Positions 1-9,559 are shown, numbered from the stretch's first letter. The stretch is 64,000 bases of DNA from Bin55 sp965205965 (GCA_965205965.1 CBDBHT010000004.1:1-64000); one strand, 5' to 3'. Notes: a model not told the origin generated them from the sequence alone. Translations and numbers: made by a program.

Positions 1-373
1 TCGTCAAGACCAGAACCCAGGGGCGTGCGATAGGGACGTCCGCCGCATGCTCACCCGCATGGCTCATCATCCAGTCGACAACAGCATCTTGCACGGGATG
101 CGCCGCCTTGCACGCCGGTCGTGGCGGTCCGCAAAACGGGCCCAGGCGCATGCTACACGTCCGCACCGCTTCCGCCAGCATCGCACTCAGCACCGAACGC
201 GCCCCGCTTCCGTCCGACCCGAACGCACCCCTTTCGCCATCCAACGCACCCAGCCGTCCGAACGCACCCCGCTACCATCCCCTTTCCCCCGGCAAAGCCC
301 AATCAACTTCGTGGTATCAACAACTTACACGCACATACATCGCACCCAAGCCATCCATTATGAGAAATAAGGG
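1..373 (-). mobile_element. IS1380-like mosaic element, third copy, end only
   Basis: This GC-rich stretch is nearly identical to the last ~375 bp of the element at 39255-41968 and to the first ~320 bp, inverted, of the copy at 59050-61746. It ends with the same terminal bases (AAATAAGGG), immediately followed by CTAG, the same 4-bp sequence that flanks the 39-kb copy. Only this end lies in the window, so the transposase gene should be further left. The strand given is the inferred direction of the transposase, as in the 39-kb copy. The open frames seen here lack a recognisable product except for decayed similarity to the start of the IS1380-type transposase. Confidence 0.85.
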
Positions 374-440
374 CTAGTACAGGAAGTCGGCATTTTCAGG
401 CGTGCTGTAAGGCATTTCGTCATGCGTTGAGATGGGTTCC

Positions 441-524
441 GGGTACCGATACTAGATCTATTATCGTGAAGTCCAATCCGGAAAGTCTAGACTGATAGCG
501 GAGTTTGGGCTATACGGGGAATTG
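441..524. repeat. dispersed 84-bp repeat, copy 1
   Basis: The sequence matches 21408-21493 closely by eye (shared blocks such as ATTATCGTGAA and CCAATCCGGAAAGTC). Here it lies between the IS1380-like end and queA. At 21.4 kb it lies directly upstream of a decayed IS1182-type transposase end, so it is probably a remnant of that IS type. It may contribute to the queA upstream region, but no clear promoter was seen. Confidence 0.6.
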
Positions 525-565
525 TTGCATTCTTTACTAATAACCTGAATGGTAGGTGATTCCTG

Positions 566-1615
566 ATGCCTAGTCGTGTTAAGTTAAGATGGTCGAACGG
601 AACACTGATAATGGACCATACTTCAGATTACGACTACGCGTTACCTAAAGAACTGATCGCACTTAGTCCCTTAGATAAGCGTTCGTCTAGCCGATTGCTT
701 ATTGTAGCTCAAGAACATTTTTTGCATCAATATTTCTTCTGTTTACCGGAGATCTTGGGCCCTGACGATGTTTTGGTGGTGAACGATACGCAAGTCATCA
801 AAGCTCGGTTGCATGCAGTCAAAGATACAGGTGGGTCTGCAGAGATACTCATCGAGAGGATCGAAGCTGATGATACAGCCCTCTGTCAAGTGAAGGTAAG
901 TAAATCGCTTCATCCTGATCGAACGTTAACGGTGGCGAATCGGGGGGAAATCCTTGTTATCGAACGATCCGGAGAATTCTACAGATTGAAATTTCCCGTT
1001 GAAGTTGAATCTTTTTTGAGTCGATATGGCGAGGTTCCGCTACCTGCGTATATCGATCGATCAATCGCAAAATTAGATGAACATAGATATCAAACAGTTT
1101 ACGCTTCCCAGAAAGGAGCCGTTGCTGCACCAACTGCTGGTCTACACTTCGATGATGCATTGCTAGAAAAAATAAAGAAACAAGGTACATCAGTTGTGCC
1201 TATCACTTTGCATATCGGGGCTGGAACATTTCAATCCGTGCGAACGGAGAAGTTAGCCAAGCACTCGCTGCACTTTGAGAGATACTCCATACCTTCTCCA
1301 ACAAGAGAGGCTATAGAGTCTCGGCGTGGTCGTTTAATAGCCGTGGGAACTACGGTGGTTCGAGCATTAGAAGCCGCGGCTATCACCAATTGCGATCAAG
1401 GTGAGACGAACTTATTTATCCGCCCAGGTTTCCGTTTTAACGTTGTCGATGCTCTGATTACTAATTTCCATCTACCAAAATCGACACTGCTTATGCTGGT
1501 TTCTGCTTTTGCCGGTTTCGAACGTGTACGCAATGCGTATCAGATAGCTATTGATATGAAATATCGCTTCTATAGTTATGGTGATGCGATGTTTTGCGAA
1601 CGCTTTGATGTTTGA
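566..1615 (+). CDS. queA: S-adenosylmethionine:tRNA ribosyltransferase-isomerase QueA
   Basis: QueA transfers and isomerises the ribosyl group of SAM onto preQ1 at the wobble base of GUN-anticodon tRNAs, giving epoxyqueuosine. The protein is about 349 residues and family blocks are present: YDYALPKELIA at the N-terminus, VAAPTAGLHFD, HIGAGTFQ and the C-terminal TNFHLPKSTLLMLVSAFAG. The start at 566 has a good AGGTGA ribosome-binding site. A second ATG at 611 gives the more usual QueA N-terminus and is a real alternative. The stop overlaps the tgt start by 8 bases, so the two are translationally coupled. It probably heads the queA-tgt-yajC-secD-secF transcription unit. Confidence 0.95.
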   Translation: MPSRVKLRWSNGTLIMDHTSDYDYALPKELIALSPLDKRSSSRLLIVAQEHFLHQYFFCLPEILGPDDVLVVNDTQVIKARLHAVKDTGGSAEILIERIEADDTALCQVKVSKSLHPDRTLTVANRGEILVIERSGEFYRLKFPVEVESFLSRYGEVPLPAYIDRSIAKLDEHRYQTVYASQKGAVAAPTAGLHFDDALLEKIKKQGTSVVPITLHIGAGTFQSVRTEKLAKHSLHFERYSIPSPTREAIESRRGRLIAVGTTVVRALEAAAITNCDQGETNLFIRPGFRFNVVDALITNFHLPKSTLLMLVSAFAGFERVRNAYQIAIDMKYRFYSYGDAMFCERFDV

Positions 1616-2705
1616 AATTCTGGCTCGTTCCGGCAAGGCAAGAAGAGGCCGGTTGAAGTTGAAGCGTGGGTATGTTGAGACGCCGGTCTTTATGCCTTGT
1701 GGAACGTATGGGACAGTCAAGGGAATGAGTCCAGCGCAGCTGGATCAAGTTGGAACTCAGATACTCCTTGGGAATACGTTTCATCTGATGTTACGCCCTG
1801 GTGACCAGCTGATTCACGATTTAGGCGGGCTTCATAAATTTATGCAATGGCCGAAGCCTATCTTGACTGACTCCGGTGGCTATCAGGTTTTTTCTCTTCG
1901 GGCGTCTCGGTCGATCTCCGATGAGGGAATAGTTTTCCGGTCACCTGTTAACGGAAGTCGGATTGAATTTACTCCGGAACGCGCGATGTCAGTCCAATCA
2001 AACCTCGGGTCTGACATAGCCATGGTATTGGACGAATGCACAAGCTATCCTGCTTCTAAAGACGAAGCTGGGCGATCGTTAGATAGGTCAATGACGTGGG
2101 CCGCTTGCTGCAAATCTAACTATGAGGGTAGTGGATCCGTTTTCGGTATCGTGCAAGGGGGTATGTATGATGACTTAAGACTTGAGAGCATTGGATTTCT
2201 TAAATCGGTTGGATTTTCCGGTTACGCAATAGGAGGACTTTCGGTTGGAGAATCCAAAGACGAGATGGAGAGAGTGTTAAATACCACTCTACCTGAGATA
2301 CCAGACGGTTCGCCCCGGTATCTTATGGGTGTAGGAGCACCGAGCGATATTGTTGAAGCTGTGGCTTTAGGTGTGGATATGTTTGATTGTGTTCTGCCTA
2401 CGAGAAATGCGCGCAATGGTTACCTTTTTACATCAACGGGTATAGTTAAAATTCGCAATGCAAAATATAAGAGGGATGCCGAACCTATTGATGCAACTTG
2501 TGGCTGCATGGTGTGTAATTCATTCTCAAGGGCTTATGTCCACCATCTAGATCGATGTGGTGAGATGCTTGGAGCGACGCTCATGACAATTCACAATTTG
2601 CATTACTATCACGCGCTAATGCGTGATTTGCGCAATGCTATAGAACAAGATAGATTGCTGAACTTTATCGCTAATACGAAATCACAATGGACGTCTTCTT
2701 TATGA
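1608..2705 (+). CDS. tgt: queuine/preQ1 tRNA-guanine transglycosylase
   Basis: Tgt exchanges guanine-34 for preQ1 in Tyr, His, Asn and Asp tRNAs, the step before QueA. The start at 1608 gives the usual opening MFEILARSGKARRG; an upstream in-frame ATG at 1578 would add ten residues inside queA. Visible motifs are TDSGGYQVFSL with the general acid/base Asp (most relatives have Phe instead of Tyr), the catalytic nucleophile region DCVLPTRNARNG, and the zinc site CGCMVC with a His further on. Length (365 residues) is normal. The stop overlaps yajC as ATGA. Confidence 0.96.
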   Translation: MFEILARSGKARRGRLKLKRGYVETPVFMPCGTYGTVKGMSPAQLDQVGTQILLGNTFHLMLRPGDQLIHDLGGLHKFMQWPKPILTDSGGYQVFSLRASRSISDEGIVFRSPVNGSRIEFTPERAMSVQSNLGSDIAMVLDECTSYPASKDEAGRSLDRSMTWAACCKSNYEGSGSVFGIVQGGMYDDLRLESIGFLKSVGFSGYAIGGLSVGESKDEMERVLNTTLPEIPDGSPRYLMGVGAPSDIVEAVALGVDMFDCVLPTRNARNGYLFTSTGIVKIRNAKYKRDAEPIDATCGCMVCNSFSRAYVHHLDRCGEMLGATLMTIHNLHYYHALMRDLRNAIEQDRLLNFIANTKSQWTSSL

Positions 2706-3043
2706 ATCCGTTGAATACGGTTGTGTACGCCTCTAATGGAGGGGTAGGGGGATTCCCAGTTGAAATTCTTTTTCTAATCGGGTTTGTCGCAATTTTTTAC
2801 TTTTTACTATGGCGGCCTCAGGCTAAACGTCGCAAAGAACACGCGGCTCTAATTGGTGGTTTAGCAAAAGGTGATGAAGTGGTTACTGCCAGTGGGTTGG
2901 TTGGCACGGTAATGGCCGTTCAGGATGACTTCGTAAAACTGGAAATTGCTTCAAACGTCGAAGTACGGTTGCAGAAAACTGCGATCGGTGCGACTTTACA
3001 AAAAGGGACGCTGAAAGCTCTCGATAACGGTCAAGGTTCTTAA
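2702..3043 (+). CDS. yajC: preprotein translocase subunit YajC
   Basis: YajC is a small inner-membrane partner of SecDF. The 113-residue protein has one transmembrane helix (EILFLIGFVAIFYFLLWRP), then the conserved RPQAKRRKEH stretch and a small beta domain with the GDEVVTASGLVGTV motif. The start at 2702 overlaps the tgt stop by four bases; an in-frame ATG at 2687 is also possible. The stop overlaps the secD start by one base (TAATG). Confidence 0.95.
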   Translation: MNPLNTVVYASNGGVGGFPVEILFLIGFVAIFYFLLWRPQAKRRKEHAALIGGLAKGDEVVTASGLVGTVMAVQDDFVKLEIASNVEVRLQKTAIGATLQKGTLKALDNGQGS

Positions 3044-4965
3044 TGCCCACGGAGGTTCCGTTTGGCCAAAATATTCTGGGCACTCGCAACGTAGCTAGAG
3101 ATCCTACGAAGTATCCCAAATGGCGGTATTTCGTTAGTGCATTGGTTGTTGTTATAGGACTGGTATACGCCCTGCCGAACCTATATCAGCCAGATTTCGC
3201 CGTTCAGATCGAAACGGATCATGCAACTACGGTGATTGGATCAAAATTTGCCAATCAAGCAGCTAGTTATCTAGAACAAGAAGGTATCAGTGTAAAAGGA
3301 GCGGAACGCACCGATCGAGGATGTCTCATTCGGTTATTCTCTGATAAAGATCAGCTTCGGGCCAAGGAGACCCTAGAAAAACGCCTTAACCCTAGCGGTA
3401 TCGATCGTCAGTTCGTTGTGGCTCTAAACCTCGCTTCTACCACTCCGCAATGGCTTCAAAACTTATATGCGAAGCCCATGAAACTTGGCTTGGATCTGGC
3501 TGGCGGAATTCACTTCGTTTTGCAGGTGGATCTTGACTCTGCATTTGCAAAGCAGATGAAGGATGAACAGAGCAAACTTACCGGTCTATTGCGCGAAGCG
3601 AACCTTCGATATCTACCGTCGGAAAACTTTATCTCTCAATCCAGTCTAACAATTGCCTTCGCAGAGGTGAAGACACGTGATGATGCGATGCTTTTGATCG
3701 CAGAGTCATATGGCCCACTCGACTACTCGTACTCTGAAGTTGACGTGGATGGTAATCCTGGAATTCGGGTTGACGTGAACGAGTCGCGACTTCGGGACAT
3801 TGAAGATGTTGCGATTGAACAGAACCTGACGGGGTTGCGCTCACGCGTAAACGAGCTGGGAGTTTCAGAGCCTTTAGTTCAGCGTTTGGGATCTTCACGA
3901 ATCGTTATCGACTTGCCTGGAGTACAGGACAGTACGGAAGCAAAGAGAATTCTTGATAAATTTGCCTCGTTGGAATTTCGATTAGCGGCTTTCTCTCACG
4001 ATCGTGCGGCGGAAGTTGAGATCATGGATTACAGGGGCCGCCAAGTGCGTATTCAGCGAGCGAACATCATTACCGGGGAAAACGTTGTTAATGCACTTCA
4101 GGAAAGGGATCCAGAAACCTCACTACCTCAAGTGACGGTGTTTTTGGATTCGGAAGGTGGAGACAAACTAAACTCTGCAAGTGCTCCTAACGTCGGTCAT
4201 GACATGGCCGTAATCTTTATTGAGCAGAAACCCATTGTGACCACTGAGATCATTGGGGAAGAAAGGATCGAAATAACGAGAATCGAAGAAGAGCGTCGAT
4301 TGATAAGCGTAGCTACTATTCAGTCTGCTCTGGGTTACCAATTTCGGATTACAGGTTTAGATCTCAGAGAAGCACAGGAACTAGCATTATTGCTTCGGGC
4401 TGGTGCACTGGCAGCTCCGATGTATTTCGTGGAAGAACGAACGGTGGGAGCTTCGTTGGGTGCTGAAAACATCAAGCGCGGAATGATATCCGTGACGATT
4501 GGATTCGTGCTAGTTCTCATTTTCATGGCGGTTTACTACAAAGTGTTTGGCGTTATTGCCAATATCGCTCTTACCTTAAATCTGGTAATTCTGGTATCAG
4601 TAATGTCGATTATGGAGGCAACGTTGACATTGCCAGGTATTGCCGGAATCGTGCTCACGGTCGGTATGGCCGTTGATGCAAACGTACTAATTTTTTCGCG
4701 GATACGCGAAGAGTTGCAACGCTCATCGCCATTGATTGCCATACAAGCTGGTTACGACAGAGCATTCCTTACGATCCTTGATGCCAATATCACGACCCTG
4801 TTTGTAGCACTCATTCTTTTTGCCATAGGTAGCGGTCCGGTGGCCGGTTTTGCCATAACGCTCTCGATTGGTCTACTCACATCCATGTTTACTGCAATAT
4901 TCGTATCTCGAGGCCTAGTACATTTGGTTTACGGTCGTCGTCGTTCGAAAAAGGTATGGATCTGA
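3043..4965 (+). CDS. secD: protein translocase subunit SecD
   Basis: SecD works with SecF in the inner membrane and uses the proton motive force to help exported proteins leave the Sec channel. The 640-residue protein has an N-terminal membrane segment (FVSALVVVIGLVYALPNLY), the large periplasmic P1 domain beginning at GLDLAGGIHFVLQVD, and five C-terminal membrane helices with the conserved block GMAVDANVLIFSRIREEL. The N-terminus is about 20 residues longer than the E. coli form before the first membrane helix. It overlaps secF by a few bases. Confidence 0.96.
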   Translation: MPTEVPFGQNILGTRNVARDPTKYPKWRYFVSALVVVIGLVYALPNLYQPDFAVQIETDHATTVIGSKFANQAASYLEQEGISVKGAERTDRGCLIRLFSDKDQLRAKETLEKRLNPSGIDRQFVVALNLASTTPQWLQNLYAKPMKLGLDLAGGIHFVLQVDLDSAFAKQMKDEQSKLTGLLREANLRYLPSENFISQSSLTIAFAEVKTRDDAMLLIAESYGPLDYSYSEVDVDGNPGIRVDVNESRLRDIEDVAIEQNLTGLRSRVNELGVSEPLVQRLGSSRIVIDLPGVQDSTEAKRILDKFASLEFRLAAFSHDRAAEVEIMDYRGRQVRIQRANIITGENVVNALQERDPETSLPQVTVFLDSEGGDKLNSASAPNVGHDMAVIFIEQKPIVTTEIIGEERIEITRIEEERRLISVATIQSALGYQFRITGLDLREAQELALLLRAGALAAPMYFVEERTVGASLGAENIKRGMISVTIGFVLVLIFMAVYYKVFGVIANIALTLNLVILVSVMSIMEATLTLPGIAGIVLTVGMAVDANVLIFSRIREELQRSSPLIAIQAGYDRAFLTILDANITTLFVALILFAIGSGPVAGFAITLSIGLLTSMFTAIFVSRGLVHLVYGRRRSKKVWI

Positions 4966-5864
4966 TGAATATTGATTTCATGTCTAAGCGTGTGTATGCA
5001 TCCGTATTCTCGATTCTCTGCGTGGTGTGTTCGATTTTGTCGATTGTATTTCTTGGACTTAACCGTGGCCTTGACTTCACAGGTGGTGCACTAATTGAGC
5101 TGGGGTTTCAAAACTCAATCGTACCGGACGACGTGCGTGCTGTTCTCGAGGAAAACGAATTTCGAGATGCGATAGTGCAAAACTTCGGCACCGAGTATGA
5201 CATCTTAATTCGTGTTCCTCCGATTGAAGGTATCGATCAGAGCGATATAGGTGGGGAAATACAAAACATACTGTCGGCACGCTATGAAAATGTCGGCCTA
5301 CGCCGCTCGGAATTTGTTGGGCCTTCCGTAGGAGAAGAGCTGACCGAAGACGGAGGGCTTGCTCTTCTCGTTGCACTTGCCATGGTCATGATTTACATCA
5401 TGTTCAGATTCACTGGTAAATTTGCTATCGGTGCCGTCGTTGCACTTATTCATGATGTTGTCATAGTAGTGGGAGTCTTTTCTGTATTCCAGATGACGTT
5501 TAATCTACCTGAGCTCGCGGCATTGTTAGCAGTGATCGGTTACTCGCTGAACGACACAATTGTGGTGTCCGACCGAATTCGTGAGAACTTTCGAACAACG
5601 CGACGCGGTACGCCCATAGGTACGATAAATAGATCTCTCAATCAAACACTCGGTCGAACGTTGATTACCTCGTTGACAACTTTGCTGGTTCTTGGGGCTC
5701 TGTTAGTCGCTGGTGGTGAACAAACTGCTGGGTTTGCTAAAGCTCTTACAGTTGGCGTGGTCATTGGTACTTACTCCTCGATTTATGTAGCGGCTTCCAT
5801 ACTTTTAATGCTCAACATCCAACAAGAAGACTTGGCTCTGCCAGAAAAAGAAACCGAAGAGTAG
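4956..5864 (+). CDS. secF: protein translocase subunit SecF
   Basis: SecF is the partner of SecD. The 302-residue protein shows the RGLDFTGGALIELGF motif after the first membrane helix, a short periplasmic domain and five further helices including ALLAVIGYSLNDTIVVSDRIREN. The start at 4956 overlaps secD; an ATG at 4965 (TGATG overlap) has better spacing to the AAGG at 4952 and may be the true start. The last gene of the operon ends 69 bases before the convergent suhB. Confidence 0.95.
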   Translation: MDLMNIDFMSKRVYASVFSILCVVCSILSIVFLGLNRGLDFTGGALIELGFQNSIVPDDVRAVLEENEFRDAIVQNFGTEYDILIRVPPIEGIDQSDIGGEIQNILSARYENVGLRRSEFVGPSVGEELTEDGGLALLVALAMVMIYIMFRFTGKFAIGAVVALIHDVVIVVGVFSVFQMTFNLPELAALLAVIGYSLNDTIVVSDRIRENFRTTRRGTPIGTINRSLNQTLGRTLITSLTTLLVLGALLVAGGEQTAGFAKALTVGVVIGTYSSIYVAASILLMLNIQQEDLALPEKETEE

Positions 5865-5933
5865 ATGTTACATAGTGCGGGAGTTCGCAAAATGCAACGG
5901 ACTTGATACTTCAGACTCTTATATGACTAGCCA

Positions 5934-6725
5934 TTATGCTTTCATGCTATTCCGTAAGTTGGTAGCGGAAGTTTTAAATAATGATGGGTTGCAAGCGAGT
6001 ACGCTGTGTGTGCGTGTGATCTCATCTCCGCCGTACATGTCACCTACGAATCCACCAGATTCACGAACTAGAATAATTCCGGCGTCAATATGTCGCTGAT
6101 CAACGCCGATCGCAACGGCTCCATCGTACCTTCCAGCTGCTACATAAGCTAAGTCTAATACCGGCGAACCAGTTTGACGTAATGCGGATACCTGATTAGT
6201 CAACGTCGCACATGCTGGGCTATGTTTCACTGCTGGTTGGGTACCATGTCGGTTAGATACGAGGAATGAGAAGACCGAATTACCTATCCGTTTCTCTTTG
6301 GATGTGCGAATACGCCGATTATCAAGTTGCGCTCCGCGCCCATCCGACGAGGTGAATATTTCGTTTTTGAGATGATCTACGACAACACCGTGTACCAATT
6401 TTCCGCGATGTCGTACGGAAACAGACGAACAACAATAAGGAATGCTCTTCAGAAAGTTGATTTCTCCATCTAGCGGATTAACCACCCACAAATATTCCCT
6501 GTTTTCGATATCTTTGTCGTCATCCACTGATATACAACAGTGATTGGGATAGGACTTTTCTATCTCATGTTTTATGATTGTGAAGATCCGTGTCTTAGTA
6601 TGTTCGAGAAATTTCTCGACTGATCGCGAAGCCTCGAGTGAACTAGGTACACGGTCCACGAGCTGTGTGATGACCCGTCCTCCCGTTCGCGTTGCACGGA
6701 GTGCGATATTGACAATGGGATGCAC
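5934..6725 (-). CDS. suhB: inositol monophosphatase family protein SuhB, metal site degenerate
   Basis: The 263-residue protein is of the SuhB/IMPase family, with blocks such as GRGAQLDNRRIR, RQTGSPVLDLAYVAAGRYDGA and LVRESGG. In active members the signature is W-V-(I/V)-D-P-L-D-G-T-(T/I)-N-F; here it reads WVVNPLDGEINF, so the first Asp is Asn and Thr is Glu. The upstream acidic pair is replaced around SVDDDKD, and the late W-D metal ligand reads R-H. Phosphatase activity is therefore doubtful. In E. coli SuhB also acts as a Nus factor in rRNA transcription without needing catalysis, so the protein may survive for that role. Early pseudogene decay is the alternative. Confidence 0.85.
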   Translation of the reverse strand: MHPIVNIALRATRTGGRVITQLVDRVPSSLEASRSVEKFLEHTKTRIFTIIKHEIEKSYPNHCCISVDDDKDIENREYLWVVNPLDGEINFLKSIPYCCSSVSVRHRGKLVHGVVVDHLKNEIFTSSDGRGAQLDNRRIRTSKEKRIGNSVFSFLVSNRHGTQPAVKHSPACATLTNQVSALRQTGSPVLDLAYVAAGRYDGAVAIGVDQRHIDAGIILVRESGGFVGDMYGGDEITRTHSVLACNPSLFKTSATNLRNSMKA

Positions 6726-7263
6726 GGCTTAAATCCAAGGACAGGTATCAGAATTTTATCAGTTGCAGAGATTCTAACCGGCCTCTTATGAAGCATTCCG
6801 TTGGTTAATTAGAAAAATAAATGGCATGACCTCAATGCTGCCCCGTTTTAGTACATTCAGGAAGAGGCTTGGAGTTTCAAATGGTAAATGTGTAGTAAAT
6901 CTTGCGCCCCGTCTCTTTGGAGGCACTATTCCCAGATAAGAACATTGCAGATAATGCTGTATTGAAGATGCTATCCCGCTGATATTAGGGCTACAGGCTA
7001 GTGAATGAGTATCATCGCTAATACTCACATCGGTTTGGCGGCAGATCCCTTCAAGTAGTACTTGGCATGTATCAGTGGGCGTTTGATTGTAGATGATCAA
7101 CTGACAGCAGGTTGACTAATACTTATATCCTACTCAAAGATCACAACGCACAATGAAAAAGGCAACTGAGAAATTTGCTGTTTGGATACTTGCTGATACT
7201 GTTCAAGTAATCTGCTCTATTTACTCGGTTTAGCCACTCAGCATCCAATGAACTCATAGTTAT
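6726..7263. other. intergenic region between divergent suhB and trmJ
   Basis: About 540 bp without a convincing gene. A 104-codon open frame on the minus strand (6786-7100) has no recognisable motif and unlikely composition. The region should hold the promoters of suhB and trmJ, but no strong -35/-10 pair was seen. Confidence 0.5.
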
Positions 7264-8022
7264 ATGACACCTTTAACTATTACGGACAATATTCGAATTA
7301 TTCTCGTTGAGCCTCAGCACCCAGGCAATATTGGTGCTACAGCCCGCGCAATGAAAACTATGGGTTTGAATTCGCTCATTCTCGTTAAACCAAACCGATT
7401 TCCCGATCCACAAGCGGATTGGCGCGCAGCTGGTGCCGTGGACTTACTCGAAAATGCAAAAATTTTTCAATCCCTTGATGAATCGTTGTCAGACTGTGGT
7501 TTTGTAGCTGGCACCAGCGTGCGCGAACGGCACATATCTCTTCCTACTTATACGCCTGATGTACTCGCTAGAAACGTGGTGGAGAAAGTGTCTTCGGAAA
7601 TTCCGGTTGGTATTCTGTTTGGGCGCGAGACAAACGGCCTAACTAATGACGAACTGCTACGTTGTCAAGTCCAAGTTCGCATACCGTCACATGAGACGTA
7701 TCCGTCATTGAACGTGGCTATGGCTGTACAGATTGTTAGTTATGAAATATTTCAATTGATGTTGGGCGTTACGAAATGCGAAAAACCGGATGAAAATTGG
7801 TCTTCAGCCTATGAGTTAAATGGCTTCTACGATCATCTTGAATCGGTACTGGACCAGGTCGATTTTTTGAACACAAACAATACCGTCAATACTATGGGAA
7901 AGTTCAAGAGGCTATTTAATAGACGATGTATGGATAGAACAGAAGTTGCGATGCTTCGTGGCGTTCTTTCACATATAGAAAGGATGTTACGTAAGAAAAA
8001 TTCTGAAATAACAGATGTGTAG
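7264..8022 (+). CDS. trmJ: tRNA (cytidine/uridine-2'-O-)-methyltransferase TrmJ
   Basis: TrmJ is a SPOUT-class methyltransferase that 2'-O-methylates position 32 of several tRNAs using SAM. The 252-residue protein opens with the family block LVEPQHPGNIGATARAMKTMG. It carries GILFGRETNGLTNDEL and the knot-forming IPSHETYPSLNVAMAVQI. A helical C-terminal extension is present. It lies three bases before iscS, as the trmJ-isc linkage does in many gammaproteobacteria, but the usual iscR between them is absent. Confidence 0.95.
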   Translation: MTPLTITDNIRIILVEPQHPGNIGATARAMKTMGLNSLILVKPNRFPDPQADWRAAGAVDLLENAKIFQSLDESLSDCGFVAGTSVRERHISLPTYTPDVLARNVVEKVSSEIPVGILFGRETNGLTNDELLRCQVQVRIPSHETYPSLNVAMAVQIVSYEIFQLMLGVTKCEKPDENWSSAYELNGFYDHLESVLDQVDFLNTNNTVNTMGKFKRLFNRRCMDRTEVAMLRGVLSHIERMLRKKNSEITDV

Positions 8023-8024
8023 TC

Positions 8025-9209
8025 ATGTCGGAAATTGATCGAATCAAATCAACGACATCTAATGAATCTACGGTGTATTTGGATTATGCTGCTACTACTC
8101 CAGTGGACCCGCGAGTTGCACATTGCATGTCTCAATGCCTAATGATGGATGGAGACTTCGGTAATCCAGCGTCTCGGTCCCATGTGTTCGGTTGGCAGGC
8201 TGAAGAAAGAGTGGAAAAGGCACGAACACAGGTAGCACAATTAATTCATGCAGACCCTTTCGAAATAGTATGGACTTCTGGTGCAACCGAATCAGACAAC
8301 ATTGCTATCAAAGGTACTGCCGAATATGCGGAGAAGTCGCATATCGTGACCTCATCTTATGAGCATAAGGCCGTTCTCGATACTTGTGCATATCTGGAAA
8401 CGAAAGGTTTTAAAGTGACGTACGTTGACCCAGGTATCGATGGAATTGTTGACCCGGAATCTATTCGGAAGGCAATAACGTCAGATACATTTATCGTGTC
8501 AACGATGCACGCAAATAACGAGATTGGCACTATTAATGACATTGCGGCGATTGGCGCAATCTGTGAATCAACTAATGTGCTATTCCATGTAGACGCGGCA
8601 CAATCACTAGGGAAAATTCCTATAGATGTTGAATCTCAACGAATTTCATTAATGAGCATGTCGGGACACAAGATCTATGGGCCAAAAGGTATCGGGGCGT
8701 TGTACGTTCGCAAGGTGCCTCCAGTACGTGTTGCACCTGTGATCCACGGTGGTGGTCACGAGCGGGGGATGCGTTCGGGAACACTTGCAACCCACCAAAT
8801 CGTAGGTATGGGGGAAGCTGCGCGCATTTGCCAAGTCGATATGAATACGGAAAGTTTACGAATACGGAATCTACGTGACCGTTTATGGTCCCATATCCGT
8901 CGAATTCCCGGAACGCATTTGAATGGTTCAGAGACGCAGAGATTGCCAGGTCTACTGAATGTTGGTTTTGAGGGTATTGCTGGGGAGACGTTGTTATTGG
9001 CCTTAGATGGATTGGCAGTCGCTTCGGGGTCGGCATGTACCTCGGCAACAGTTGAGCCTTCATATGTACTGCAGGTGATTGGAGTTGATGACTCTTTAGC
9101 ATCTACCTCACTTCGCTTTTCGATCGGGAGATTTACAGAAGAATGTCAAATCGATCAAGCGGCGATCAGGGTAAACGAAGTGGTAGCGGCGTTGCGGGCA
9201 CGCCAATGA
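8025..9209 (+). CDS. iscS: cysteine desulfurase IscS
   Basis: IscS is a PLP enzyme that takes sulfur from cysteine for iron-sulfur clusters and tRNA thiolation. The 394-residue protein shows YLDYAATTPVD near the N-terminus, the PLP lysine in SMSGHKIYGPKGIGALY, the RSGTLATHQIVG block and the active-site cysteine in SGSACTSATVEPSYVLQ. An N-terminal stretch of about 15 residues precedes the usual start. It probably shares a transcript with trmJ. The expected iscU, iscA, hscB, hscA and fdx are not downstream; IS debris follows instead. Confidence 0.95.
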   Translation: MSEIDRIKSTTSNESTVYLDYAATTPVDPRVAHCMSQCLMMDGDFGNPASRSHVFGWQAEERVEKARTQVAQLIHADPFEIVWTSGATESDNIAIKGTAEYAEKSHIVTSSYEHKAVLDTCAYLETKGFKVTYVDPGIDGIVDPESIRKAITSDTFIVSTMHANNEIGTINDIAAIGAICESTNVLFHVDAAQSLGKIPIDVESQRISLMSMSGHKIYGPKGIGALYVRKVPPVRVAPVIHGGGHERGMRSGTLATHQIVGMGEAARICQVDMNTESLRIRNLRDRLWSHIRRIPGTHLNGSETQRLPGLLNVGFEGIAGETLLLALDGLAVASGSACTSATVEPSYVLQVIGVDDSLASTSLRFSIGRFTEECQIDQAAIRVNEVVAALRARQ

Positions 9210-9559
9210 TTTAATCAGTCAATATCGCGGCTAGAAAACTTATTGCTAACAGGAACTAACAAAACGGTCTGATGGGATTCCAGCATTAACGGAATGTGAA
9301 CTTTCGAATTGTGTGTACTGCTATCTCATGTGCCTAGTGCTGCGTCATTTCTTAATGTTAGGGTAGACAGTCTTGAGTTTGCAGTGTACATCACTACCCA
9401 AGATGGACTTCCCTGAATGATTCAAAACATATTGTCCATCCTAACTTTTATCCACGACAATGCACTAGTTATGGCAGGCCGTAGCTTACGCAATGTCATA
9501 GACCATGTTCTCGAGGACGGCGAAATTCATCAGTTGATCTAGAAATTGGGGATAGTACG
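9210..9559. other. non-coding stretch downstream of iscS
   Basis: No gene, tRNA or clear terminator is visible. It lies between iscS and decayed transposase sequence, where the rest of an isc operon would normally start. Confidence 0.5.

Noticed and set aside
47..370. Three overlapping open frames at the left edge
   Set aside because: They lie in the non-coding end of the IS1380-like mosaic and are Arg/Pro-rich GC artefacts repeated in the other copies.
6786..7100. A 104-codon minus-strand frame between suhB and trmJ
   Set aside because: No ribosome-binding site, no motif, and composition unlike the neighbouring genes.
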